The notes: generated by a model not told the origin, from the sequence alone. 64,000 nucleotides of DNA from HXMU1420-2 sp017643305 (GCA_965217135.1 OZ244249.1:2666001-2730000), one strand, 5' to 3'. Shown: positions 26,285 through 34,518, counted from the first letter of the stretch. Numbers and translations: made by a program.

Positions 26285-27427
26285 ATGCCGAGATCGAACA
26301 TCATCGTTGTAGGCGGCGGAATTGCCGGATCGATGACCGCGCTTCATCTGCAGCGGCGGGGCGAACAGGTCACCCTGATCGACCGTTGGGAACCGGGCCA
26401 CCCCCGCGCCGCATCCTCCGATTACAACCGCGTGATCCGGGCCATTTCCGGCCGGGATGAATTCTACACCCGCTGGGCCCGCGAAAGCCGTGCCCGTTGG
26501 CTGGAACTGATGGCCGAGACCGGTCAAAACCTGATGTATGAGTGTGGCGCGCTGATTCTGGCCACTGCAGGCCATTGCGACTGGGAAGACGCCACATCGG
26601 AAACATTCGACAAGGTCGGTGTCCCCTATTACCGGTTCTCGCAGGACGAAATCCGCGCGCGGTTCCCGCAGTTCAAGGTCGATGAGATCTCCTACGCCCT
26701 GTTCGAACCCGAGGCCGGGCTGCTGATGGCACATCGCTGCGTGATCACCACGGTCGACCTGTTCAAGAAAGAAGGTGGTATCGTCAAACGCGGCACTGTC
26801 ACAACTGACGCCAATGAACGCCCCATGCTCGACGGCCACGCGCTAGAGGCAGACACCATCGTCATAGCCACTGGCGCCTGGATGGCCGAGATGTTCCCGC
26901 GCACGATCAAACCAATCAGCGCGATTATGGGCATCAATGTGCTCTATACCTCAACGCCCGACGGATCCGACGCCTTTGACATGGAAAATATGCCCTGCTG
27001 GATTGACCATGGGCAGGGCAGCTTTGGCATCCCCTCCTCCGAAGGCAGCGGGGTCAAGGCGGCAGTTGTGATCCCCAACACACCCATCGACATCAACAAT
27101 GATGAACGGCTGATCGAACGACAGTCGCTGAACAAAACACGGCAATACATCCGTCACCGCCTGCCGGGTCTGGAAGGTCAGCGCGTGGTGGATTCCAAGT
27201 TCAACCAGGTGATCCTGACCCCCGACACGCATTTCGTCTTGGACTGGCATCCGGAACATTCAAATGTTCTGCTTGCAGGCGGCTGTTCCGGCCACCTGTT
27301 CAAACACGGGCCCGCGTTTGGCGATTTTGCAGCAGGTGTGGCCGTGCGCGACTATGGGACCGCAGATCGGTTCAAGATCGCAAACCGTCGGAAGCTTTCC
27401 CCAAAGGAAAGCCCCAGCGGCCGCTGA
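26285..27427 (+). CDS. FAD-dependent amine oxidase (sarcosine-oxidase/DAO superfamily)
   Basis: A 380-residue DAO-fold flavoprotein starting with the dinucleotide motif IIVVGGGIAGSMTALHLQRRG; GCSGHLFKHGPAFGDFAAG near the C-terminus is the second flavin-contact motif. It resembles monomeric sarcosine oxidases and N-methyl-amino-acid oxidases. In those enzymes a Cys just before T-P-D-x-H-F binds FAD covalently; here the stretch is FNQVILTPDTHFVLD with no Cys, so FAD is probably non-covalent. It would oxidise a C-N bond of an N-substituted amino acid, releasing aldehyde and amine. Being divergent from the BMC operon, with a shared operator, it belongs to the same pathway (inference). Confidence 0.82.
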   Translation: MPRSNIIVVGGGIAGSMTALHLQRRGEQVTLIDRWEPGHPRAASSDYNRVIRAISGRDEFYTRWARESRARWLELMAETGQNLMYECGALILATAGHCDWEDATSETFDKVGVPYYRFSQDEIRARFPQFKVDEISYALFEPEAGLLMAHRCVITTVDLFKKEGGIVKRGTVTTDANERPMLDGHALEADTIVIATGAWMAEMFPRTIKPISAIMGINVLYTSTPDGSDAFDMENMPCWIDHGQGSFGIPSSEGSGVKAAVVIPNTPIDINNDERLIERQSLNKTRQYIRHRLPGLEGQRVVDSKFNQVILTPDTHFVLDWHPEHSNVLLAGGCSGHLFKHGPAFGDFAAGVAVRDYGTADRFKIANRRKLSPKESPSGR

Positions 27428-27506
27428 CACCTGCGATCAGGTCACCAAACGCTACGTACTACTGGCCAACCGCAGCTTGTCTGCTGCAAACGTTTACCAA
27501 ACCACC

Positions 27507-28196
27507 TCAGGCTCCACCCGCATGGGCGCGGAAGAACGCCACGGCCTCAGCGGTATAGAGATCACGGGACACCTGCCCGTCAATCGTCGCCCTTGCTTCG
27601 ACAATCTGATCGGGTTCCATCAGCTCATGCCCGAACATGTCCAGCAGATCTTCGGCAAACTGCGCGTCGTATTCCGGATGAAACTGTACCGACAGGGCCG
27701 GAAAATCATAAGCCAACCCCGCCGCTGGACAATAGGGCGCTGTAGCCGTCACGCGTGCACTGGGCGGCACCTGCGTGACCTGATCCTGATGCGCCACATA
27801 GGCGGGCACCTGGACCCCATCAATATCAAAGTCGCGCGCCCCAGCGGCAAAAGGATGGCCTGCCTTTTCCGCTTTGCCGCCGAACACATCTGCCATCAGC
27901 TGGTGGCCGAAACAAATGCCGAAAATCGCCGTGCCATGATCACGATGCGCCAGCAGGTTATCCCGCAATGACTGCATCCAGGACGTCTCATCATAAACAC
28001 CCTTTTCTGACCCGGAAATAATGATGCCATCAACCGTCCCGGGCGCGGGCGGCGTCACATCCACGGCCACATGCACAGACACGAATTCCGCCTCCGGCAA
28101 ATGCGGCGCAATCCAGCGCACCACATGGTCCCCCGTTGGCCCGTATTTCTCGCTCAGCGCGTCACCTGCAACGCAATCATACACTGCAATCCGCAT
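27507..28196 (-). CDS. Class I glutamine amidotransferase-like protein
   Basis: A 229-residue GATase1 domain protein. The nucleophile elbow is IFGICFGHQLMADVFGG (Cys near residue 100), and the His-x-Glu pair is in LSVQFHPEYDAQF. Stand-alone members include GMP-synthase-like amidotransferases and gamma-glutamyl hydrolases such as PuuD. In this locus it could release glutamate from a gamma-glutamyl intermediate or feed ammonia; which one cannot be told from sequence. It is the last gene of the second operon, 98 bases after the FMN subunit. Confidence 0.83.
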   Translation of the reverse strand: MRIAVYDCVAGDALSEKYGPTGDHVVRWIAPHLPEAEFVSVHVAVDVTPPAPGTVDGIIISGSEKGVYDETSWMQSLRDNLLAHRDHGTAIFGICFGHQLMADVFGGKAEKAGHPFAAGARDFDIDGVQVPAYVAHQDQVTQVPPSARVTATAPYCPAAGLAYDFPALSVQFHPEYDAQFAEDLLDMFGHELMEPDQIVEARATIDGQVSRDLYTAEAVAFFRAHAGGA

Positions 28197-28294
28197 TTCT
28201 GTCCCTCATTCCGAAACCACGAAGAAGGGACGCAAGACCGCCCCTTCTTCTTGGTTCATATACTCAAAGTCCGACGCCGCATCCGGCGCTCCGT

Positions 28295-29725
28295 TCACCA
28301 GTCGTACGCCCGGTCGATCCCAGCCATTTTGACCCCGGTAAAGGCGGAAGCTTCGAAGCTCAAAGCGCGCAGGTCCTCGACCTCCAGATTGTGCACGCTG
28401 GACTTGCCGCAAGCCTTGGCCAGCGCGGTGATTTCCATGGTCATCGCCGTCAGATACCGCGCCACGCGCTCCGCCCCGGCATGCGGGTCCATGCGCGCCT
28501 CCAGCTCCGGATCCTGCGTGGCCACACCAACGGGACACAGCCCCGTATGGCAATGGTGGCACGCCCCGGGCGAAGTGCCCAGCTTTGCGTAATCTTCAAG
28601 GTAGCGGGGAGAGTTACAGCCCATCGCGATCATGGCCGAGTTGCCGATCATCACCGCATCAGCCCCCAACGCCAGGCACTTGGCCGCGTCCACACCCGAC
28701 CGGATGCCACCGGCCGCCACCAGGCTGACCTTGCCGCTCATACCGCATTCATCCAGCGCTTCACGCGCCGCGCGGATCGCGCTCATTGTCGGAATACCAG
28801 TGTGGTTCAGCAACAGTTCCGGGCTGGCCCCGGTGCCGCCCTCGGCGCCATCCACCACAACGATATCCGCCCCCGCCTTGGCCGCGATCGCCACGTCATA
28901 GCGTGGCCGGGTTGCGCCCATCTTCAGCGAGATGGGCACCTGATAGTTCGTAGCGATCCGCAGTTCTTCGATCTTCACCGCCAGGTCATCCGCACCGAGG
29001 AAATCCGGATGCCGGATCGTGGACCGCTGATCCACGCCAACCGGCAACGTGCGCATGTTCGAAACACGTTCGGACACTTTCATGCCCAGCAACAGACCGC
29101 CCGTGCCTGGCTTTGCGCCCTGCCCCACCACGATCTCCAGACCGTCCGCCCGGCGCAGGTGATCCAGATCGATCCGGTAGCGTGCAGGCGACATCTGGTA
29201 GATCAGCTGGCTCGACGCGTCACGCTCTTCTTCCAGCATCCCGCCTTCGCCGGTACAGGTCATCGTGCCCACACGGCTGGCGCCATAGCCCAGCGATGCC
29301 TTGGCATTCGCACTGAGCGCGCCAAAGGACATCGACGCGATATAGATAGGGATCTTCAGCTCCAGTGGCTTGGCCACCACGTCCGGGCCACGCCCACCGC
29401 CCAGAACGGTCGTGGTGTCACAGCTTTCCCGGTACCCTTCCAGCGGCAGCCGCGTCATGGTCGCAGGCACAAAGGTCAGGTCATCAAAGGTGGGCAGACG
29501 TTTGTTGAACGTGTTGTATCCCCGCACTTGGTAGCGGCCCAGCTGGGCCAGCGCATGCACTTCCGAAATCGCTTCCGGCGTCCAGCGGGTGGAGCCACCT
29601 TCATCGTATGAGGACGGCACCCCGGCTGGACGGCCTTCAACCGCACCTGCATCCTGAAACCTGATTTCTTCCTCCGGCGGCAGCTCGAAGGGATAGGTAT
29701 AGCCCTGGGCCGTTTCGTCAGCCAT
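28295..29725 (-). CDS. FMN-binding glutamate-synthase-like subunit (MgsC/GlxD type)
   Basis: A 476-residue protein corresponding to the central FMN domain of glutamate synthase. The FMN barrel contains IYIASMSFGALSANAKASLG and VVDGAEGGTGASPELL. The 3Fe-4S cluster cysteines are in MGCNSPRYL and ACHHCHTGLCPVGVAT. Split forms of this domain occur in N-methylglutamate synthase (MgsABC) and GlxBCD-type proteins, which rearrange gamma-glutamyl amides or move an amine to the alpha position of 2-oxoglutarate or glutamate. Together with the two upstream genes it makes the complete three-subunit set. Confidence 0.88.
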   Translation of the reverse strand: MADETAQGYTYPFELPPEEEIRFQDAGAVEGRPAGVPSSYDEGGSTRWTPEAISEVHALAQLGRYQVRGYNTFNKRLPTFDDLTFVPATMTRLPLEGYRESCDTTTVLGGGRGPDVVAKPLELKIPIYIASMSFGALSANAKASLGYGASRVGTMTCTGEGGMLEEERDASSQLIYQMSPARYRIDLDHLRRADGLEIVVGQGAKPGTGGLLLGMKVSERVSNMRTLPVGVDQRSTIRHPDFLGADDLAVKIEELRIATNYQVPISLKMGATRPRYDVAIAAKAGADIVVVDGAEGGTGASPELLLNHTGIPTMSAIRAAREALDECGMSGKVSLVAAGGIRSGVDAAKCLALGADAVMIGNSAMIAMGCNSPRYLEDYAKLGTSPGACHHCHTGLCPVGVATQDPELEARMDPHAGAERVARYLTAMTMEITALAKACGKSSVHNLEVEDLRALSFEASAFTGVKMAGIDRAYDW

Positions 29726-29754
29726 CGTACTCTCTCCGTCTCGCGGGGCGGTAA

Positions 29755-29810
29755 GTGGGTTTCACCCATTCTCCACTGGCCCGGTTGCGTGTGCGGTGGG
29801 TGAAACCCAT
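29755..29810. promoter_or_regulatory. Long inverted repeat between the GXGXG and FMN-subunit genes
   Basis: Arms TGGGTTTCACCCA (29756-29768) and TGGGTGAAACCCA (29797-29809) separated by 28 bases fill most of the 95-base gap. They may attenuate or stabilise the transcript between subunit genes. Confidence 0.6.
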
Positions 29811-29820
29811 CGCTTGTCCT

Positions 29821-30513
29821 TCAGATCATCAGCCAGGCGCTGGCATCACGGCTTTCGAAATACCAAAGCCGTTCGCCAGAGACCATTTTGCGCCAATTGC
29901 GGGAACTGTCGACCAGCCCCAGCGGTGCAAGGATTTCGTCGACCTCAGCCACCTCTTCCGCCGTCGGTTCCTTGATCTGAACGTCGACGCCATAGCTGTC
30001 CACGTCACCCGCGACCCAAACCTCCGCCGCCCAGAGCGCATCGGCACAGCTTTCACCCGCACCGCCCAAGGCGATAATCCTGCCGGAATGCGCCATGAAG
30101 CCCGACTGGTAGCCGATCTTGCCTTCAACCACGATATTGCCCGCTTTCATCGCCACGCCGCAACGCGGACCGGCATCGCCCTTGACATGGATGGTGCCGC
30201 CCATCATCGCAGCGCCACAGGACATACCTGCATAGCCGCCAATCGTAATGTGGCCGTCGGACATGCCTTCGCCCACGGCCCAACCCGCATTGCGTTCAAC
30301 CTCCACCCGCGCGCCGGTGTTGAGGCCTCCGCAATAGTAGCCAACAGAACCCTCGAAATAGAGATCTGCCCCTGGCGGCAGACCCACGCCCAGATTGTGC
30401 CGGCTCAGCGTGTTGACCACGCGGATCTTGTCACCGCGCTTGCAGGCTTCCTGGATTTCCTCGTTGACCTCGCGGATATGCCGCTGGCCCACATCAACAA
30501 CGTATTCGCTCAT
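29821..30513 (-). CDS. GXGXG-domain glutamate-synthase-like subunit (MgsB/GlxC type)
   Basis: A 230-residue protein matching the C-terminal beta-helix (GXGXG) domain of glutamate synthase. The repeated glycine pattern is visible in YCGGLNTGARVEVERNAGW broken across the helix, VGEGMSDGHITIGGYAGMS and KGDAGPRCGVAMKAGNI. This domain holds subunits together and shapes the ammonia/amine tunnel. It overlaps the class II amidotransferase gene by four bases (ATGA). In N-methylglutamate synthase the equivalent is MgsB. Confidence 0.88.
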   Translation of the reverse strand: MSEYVVDVGQRHIREVNEEIQEACKRGDKIRVVNTLSRHNLGVGLPPGADLYFEGSVGYYCGGLNTGARVEVERNAGWAVGEGMSDGHITIGGYAGMSCGAAMMGGTIHVKGDAGPRCGVAMKAGNIVVEGKIGYQSGFMAHSGRIIALGGAGESCADALWAAEVWVAGDVDSYGVDVQIKEPTAEEVAEVDEILAPLGLVDSSRNWRKMVSGERLWYFESRDASAWLMI

Positions 30514-31454
30514 GCCGCCATCGCTCGGTTGCCGACGCCCCAGATGCCGGTGAGGCTCGGTCCGTCATAGTTGATCACATCGCTTTCCTCGGCAAAGACG
30601 CGCCGAACTGCCTGTTCCTCAGTCGCCATGGCCAGATCGCCACCATGGTCGATCACGACCAGCGGCTTCATGGCAAAGCGGTCCTTGGCAAAGCCGATAC
30701 CGTCCGTGTTGGCGATCATGAAGGTGAAGACGCCATCAATCGAGGTGATCGACTTTTTCAGTGCCTGCTCCATGGTCAGCCCATCTTTCATTTGGTCGCT
30801 GACCCAGACCGCGATCAGTTCACTGTCATTGCCGGTAAGGAAACGGTAACCGCGCCGCTCCAGCTTCTCGCGCCAGGTGAAATAGTCGGTGATCTGGCCA
30901 TTATGCACGATGGCCACGTCGGAGAACGGCCGCGCCCAAAACGGGTGGGAGGCGTTGGGCAGGACGCTCGACTCCGTAGCCAGCCGTGCATGGCCCAGCC
31001 CATGGGTGCCTTCCATCTCGCGCACGCCATGCTTATCGGCGACCGCAATGGCCCCGCCCACATCCTTGATGATTTCTAGCGACCGTCCACAGGACTGGAT
31101 TTCAATCCGGTCCGTCAGTGTATCCGCATCCGCCACCCAGGCCGTCAGATCGCGTGGATCGCTGATTTCCATGCGGAAACAGAAATGTGAGGCGCCGTCG
31201 GTCAGAAGCTGTGGATCTCCCAGCAGATCGGCACCATGGTCGCGGATCACGTTGACCAAATCAGCAACATCAGCATCCATCGTCGCCTTGTCAAAGCCCA
31301 TCCCGCGCAGGACATAGCCTGCGTCGCGCGGCGGGCCGTAGATGGCAAACCCGGTACTGTCTGCGCCGCGGTGTTCCTGAGCATCCATAAGATCGACCAG
31401 ATCGCGCCCGACCTTGCCCGGCGCATTGAGAATCCGTCCAGCGATTCCACACAT
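30510..31454 (-). CDS. Class II glutamine amidotransferase subunit (MgsA/GlxB type)
   Basis: A 314-residue Ntn-hydrolase of the GATase2 family. The N-terminal MCGIAGRI exposes Cys2 as the catalytic nucleophile after Met removal; RGADSTGFAIYG and NASHPFWARPFSDVAIVHNGQI are the downstream glutaminase motifs. In N-methylglutamate synthase the equivalent domain cleaves the gamma-glutamyl amide and passes the amine to the FMN subunit. It is first gene of the second minus operon, with a GntR-type palindrome 31 bases upstream of the ATG. Confidence 0.88.
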   Translation of the reverse strand: MCGIAGRILNAPGKVGRDLVDLMDAQEHRGADSTGFAIYGPPRDAGYVLRGMGFDKATMDADVADLVNVIRDHGADLLGDPQLLTDGASHFCFRMEISDPRDLTAWVADADTLTDRIEIQSCGRSLEIIKDVGGAIAVADKHGVREMEGTHGLGHARLATESSVLPNASHPFWARPFSDVAIVHNGQITDYFTWREKLERRGYRFLTGNDSELIAVWVSDQMKDGLTMEQALKKSITSIDGVFTFMIANTDGIGFAKDRFAMKPLVVIDHGGDLAMATEEQAVRRVFAEESDVINYDGPSLTGIWGVGNRAMAA

Positions 31455-31479
31455 GTCACACCTCCTACTTTCGTGTACC

Positions 31480-31494
31480 GTATACTGTATACAG
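31480..31494. promoter_or_regulatory. GntR-type operator upstream of the second pathway operon
   Basis: GTATACTGTATACAG contains the same perfect palindrome CTGTATACAG (31485-31494) that occurs upstream of the BMC operon. Its location 31 bases before the class II amidotransferase start fits a repressor overlapping the promoter. Confidence 0.7.
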
Positions 31495-31703
31495 AAAGGC
31501 GCAAGCGAATTTTTTGGGCTGATTTTCCCGGGCCTGACACCGCAAACTTACAAAAATTCCATACCGGTTTCGTTGCAGTAAACCAAACCGGCAAAACGCG
31601 CGACCGAGTATAAAATAGTCCGTCTCAGGCGTGCAGCAACAACGCTGCGCGGGCATGTCGCGCAAAAGTCGCATCGGTCTGAAGGCACGCTGAACATCAT
31701 TAA

Positions 31704-31889
31704 CGCCATACATTGACCCTGCTGCACGCACGGGTGCTGGACTGGACCATCGTGCGCCCCTCTGCCTTTGTCGAAAGCATAGCCTGCAAGATGACGCCGA
31801 AAATCTCCCGCGCCGACTTGGCCAAGTTCCTGACGCGGAAGTTGGGCGAAAACCGGTACATCGGTCAGGCGGCAGGCATTTCCCACTGA
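31704..31889 (+). pseudogene. C-terminal remnant of an NAD(P)-binding oxidoreductase
   Basis: The plus frame reads RVLDWTIVRPSAFVESI then ISRADLAKFLTRKLGENRY, ending at 31889. DWTIVRP and ISRADLA are the C-terminal motifs of atypical short-chain NAD(P)-binding proteins of the NmrA/YwnB type. A stop codon lies directly before (31701) and no N-terminal Rossmann motif is found, so about 60 residues of a ~200-residue protein remain. It occupies most of the regulator's upstream region; the rest of 31495-31703 holds nothing recognised. Confidence 0.55.
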
Positions 31890-31956
31890 CCGGTCTGCGG
31901 GGCCTCCCCCGCGCAGGCCCGCCGGACCCCACGCTTGCCTTTGGTTTTCTGGATTC

Positions 31957-31972
31957 GGTATACTGGATGCAG
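31957..31972. promoter_or_regulatory. Imperfect operator before the GntR regulator
   Basis: GGTATACTGGATGCAG (31957-31972) matches the CTGTATACAG-type site imperfectly and lies upstream of the GTG start at 31991. It suggests weak autoregulation. Confidence 0.45.
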
Positions 31973-31990
31973 AAGCACAGAGGATCACAC

Positions 31991-32665
31991 GTGCCGTTGA
32001 AATCTATTCAACCCGCCCGCCGACGGTTGGCCGACGAAGTTTATGACCAGCTTGTCTCTGCCATTATGCGGCGCGAGATCGGGCCGGACGACTGGCTTGT
32101 ACAGGAAAAACTGGCCGCAGAAATGCAAATTTCGCGCACCCCGGTCCGTGAGGCGCTGATGCGGCTGGAACAGGAAGGCGTGCTGGAGGTTTCGAACCGC
32201 GGGTCCTTCAGGCTGTATCGCATGGACGATCAGGAAGTCCGCGAACTGTACCAGTCCCGCGCCGCCGTTGAAGGCCAGTGCGCGCGTATCCTTGCCGCGC
32301 GTGGCGACGCCGAAGACATTGCCTATCTGCGCGCGGTCGTGCACCGCGAAGAAGACATCACCGACCATACCGCCGCCGCCTATTTCGACGCCAACCGCAA
32401 CATCCACCGTGCGTTCGTGGAACGGGCTGGTAACCGGTTCCTGTTGGAAATGTTCGATATGATCTGGGGCAAGGCCATGGCCTTCCACCTGTTCGCAACC
32501 ATTGAAAACGTGGATCTGGCCAAGTCGCTGGGCGATCATATGCGGCTGGTGGATTCGATTGCGTCAGGCGACCGGACCGATGCGCTGGAAGCCTTCACAC
32601 TGCATATTCAGGACGGGTTTGATCTGCAGATACTGGGTATTCACGCCGGGGACAGCCTCGCGTGA
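31991..32665 (+). CDS. GntR-family regulator, FCD type (probable BMC pathway regulator)
   Basis: A 224-residue regulator if the GTG at 31991 is used. That start has an AGAGG ribosome site seven bases upstream, whereas the ATG at 31967 falls inside the putative operator. The winged helix-turn-helix includes AEMQISRTPVREALMRLEQE; the FCD domain keeps three metal-type histidines in NIHRAFVERAGN, GDHMRLVDSI and TLHIQDGF. Palindromes of GntR type occur at its own promoter and at both pathway operons, so it is the probable local regulator. It is translationally coupled to the M20 hydrolase (GTGA overlap). Confidence 0.85.
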   Translation: MPLKSIQPARRRLADEVYDQLVSAIMRREIGPDDWLVQEKLAAEMQISRTPVREALMRLEQEGVLEVSNRGSFRLYRMDDQEVRELYQSRAAVEGQCARILAARGDAEDIAYLRAVVHREEDITDHTAAAYFDANRNIHRAFVERAGNRFLLEMFDMIWGKAMAFHLFATIENVDLAKSLGDHMRLVDSIASGDRTDALEAFTLHIQDGFDLQILGIHAGDSLA

Positions 32666-34050
32666 CATCGCGCGTGGCGGCCCTGCGCGCGGCAGAGGCG
32701 CTCGTGGACAGCGGTGCATTTACCGCCGACCTGTCCCGCCTCGTCGCCTGTCCCACCGAAAGCCAGGTGCCCGATAATGATGCGACGCTGCGGCGCTATC
32801 TGACTGACGTCCTGCCGCCGCTTTTGGCCCCGCTTGGGGCGACAACCACGCTGTTTGACAACCCAACGCCAGGCGGCGGACCATTTTTGTTGATCGAACG
32901 GATGGAGGACCCGGCGCGCCCAACGATCTTCAGCTATGGCCATGGCGACGTGATCCGTGCGCAAACTGACCTGTGGCGCGATGGGCTGACGCCGTTTGAG
33001 CTGACGCAGGAAGGCGACCGGCTCTATGGTCGAGGCACGGCAGACAACAAATCCCAGCACCTAATCAACCTGCTGGCGCTGCGCACGGTTTTGGCGGAAC
33101 GCGGGCATCTGGGCTTCAACTTGAAATTCCTAATCGAAATGTCGGAAGAAACCGGGTCCCGTGGGCTCGACACGTTTTGTGCAACCCATGCGGACCGGCT
33201 GGCGGCTGATGTGCTGATCGCGTCAGATGGACCCAGGCTGGATGCCGCCATGCCCACGATCTTCATGGGGACGCGCGGCGCGGCGAATTTCGACCTGACA
33301 GTGTACAAACGCGACGGGGCGCATCATTCCGGCAACTGGGGCGGACTGCTCTCCGACCCTGCGCAGCGGCTGATCCATGCCATTGCCAGAATCTGCGACG
33401 CGCGCGGGGCCATTAAGGTGCCCGAGTGGCGGCCCAACAGCCTGACTGCGGAGATCCGTGAACTGATCCGTGATCTGCCTGCCTCCGATGGGTCCGGGCC
33501 TCCCATCGACCCCGATTGGGGCGAACCCGGGCTGAGCCCATCTGAACGGGTGCTGGGCTGGAACAGCTTTGCCGTGCTCGCCATGACCTCCGGTATCCCC
33601 GACGCACCGGTGAACGCCATTTCCGGGTCCGCCCGCGCCACCTGCCAACTGCGGTTTGTGGTCGGCACAGATATGGACGACATCCTGCCTGCGCTGCGCC
33701 GCCACCTGGACGCAAACGGGTTCAATGACGTGCAAATCGACGGCGGCAATGAAGTGCTGTTTCACGCCACCCGGCTCGACCCAGCGCATCCCTGGTCACT
33801 GATGGTCCGCCAATCGGTTGAGGCCACCATAGGGCGCACCCCACATGTCGTGCCAAACCTGGCCGGATCGCTGCCGAACCACGTCTTTTCTGAAATTCTG
33901 GGCCTGCCCACCGTCTGGCTGCCGCATTCTTACCGGGGCTGCTCGCAACATGCCCCGAACGAACACACCCTGCTGCCGCTCTGCCGGGACGCGCTGCGTC
34001 TCATGACAGGGCTGTTCTGGGATATCGGGGCATCAGACCCGCCCTGTTGA
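32662..34050 (+). CDS. M20-family metallopeptidase/amidohydrolase
   Basis: A 462-residue M20 dizinc hydrolase starting at a GTG that overlaps the regulator stop. The metal ligands appear in FSYGHGDVI (His-x-Asp), GRGTADNKSQH (bridging Asp), the catalytic base EMSEETGS, ASDGPRL, and a final His in HAPNE. The lid/dimerisation domain is about 210-330. Family members cleave dipeptides, N-acyl amino acids and carbamoyl compounds. Co-translation with the probable BMC regulator suggests that the substrate is linked to the pathway, for example a gamma-glutamyl or N-acyl intermediate (inference). Confidence 0.85.
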   Translation: MTSRVAALRAAEALVDSGAFTADLSRLVACPTESQVPDNDATLRRYLTDVLPPLLAPLGATTTLFDNPTPGGGPFLLIERMEDPARPTIFSYGHGDVIRAQTDLWRDGLTPFELTQEGDRLYGRGTADNKSQHLINLLALRTVLAERGHLGFNLKFLIEMSEETGSRGLDTFCATHADRLAADVLIASDGPRLDAAMPTIFMGTRGAANFDLTVYKRDGAHHSGNWGGLLSDPAQRLIHAIARICDARGAIKVPEWRPNSLTAEIRELIRDLPASDGSGPPIDPDWGEPGLSPSERVLGWNSFAVLAMTSGIPDAPVNAISGSARATCQLRFVVGTDMDDILPALRRHLDANGFNDVQIDGGNEVLFHATRLDPAHPWSLMVRQSVEATIGRTPHVVPNLAGSLPNHVFSEILGLPTVWLPHSYRGCSQHAPNEHTLLPLCRDALRLMTGLFWDIGASDPPC

Positions 34051-34463
34051 CCCGCCGCTGTCCCAATCGTCGGCACGGTGGTTTTGGGATCTCCTGAAAA
34101 CCACTCCCCCAAAAAACGCCGATCGGTTTGGTCAGGCATGCGCGACTCTGTTCCATACAGGGCGCGGGTGGTATCTTGCACCTGACCCCAAGCGGGGCGC
34201 GCACCCGCTTTCACCAGATCCTCGGCCAAATTACGCACCATGTCGCCAAGCTGCAGCGTTTCAATCAGCTTTTCGCCGTCGGACATAACGATCAGGGTGC
34301 CGCGGGCAAAACAGATGGGCGTGGCCAATGGGGGGTCTTGAAGGCAAGATCGCCGGCGGAATTGCTTTCCGCGCGTGCTTAACACGAAACGGCCATTGCT
34401 TTGCTCTGCCTCGTGCACACCCCATATTTTTATGGTCACAAAACAGTACCGTGGGCATCGCAC
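33930..34463 (-). pseudogene. Remnant carrying the start of a Hint domain
   Basis: A minus frame has the opening of a Hint domain at 34236-34313: ICFARGTLIVMSDGEKLIE, then TLQLGDMV. The usual continuation (TRDHG...) is missing and the remaining ~100 residues match nothing I know; the last 121 bases overlap the M20 gene antisense. There is no plausible N-terminal exported domain before it. It looks like a decayed relative of the VWA-Hint gene at 14.6 kb. An intact short Hint protein is less likely. Confidence 0.45.
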
Positions 34464-34518
34464 ATCACGTTTTGGCTGAAAAGTTTCAAACTTGTGGCGT
34501 ATTGTGCTGAACTTGCTG

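Noticed and set aside
28295..31454. Assimilatory glutamate synthase split into pieces by frameshifts
   Set aside because: The three frames have proper starts, ribosome sites and gene overlaps, and match the naturally split MgsABC/GlxBCD arrangement; no small subunit GltD is adjacent.
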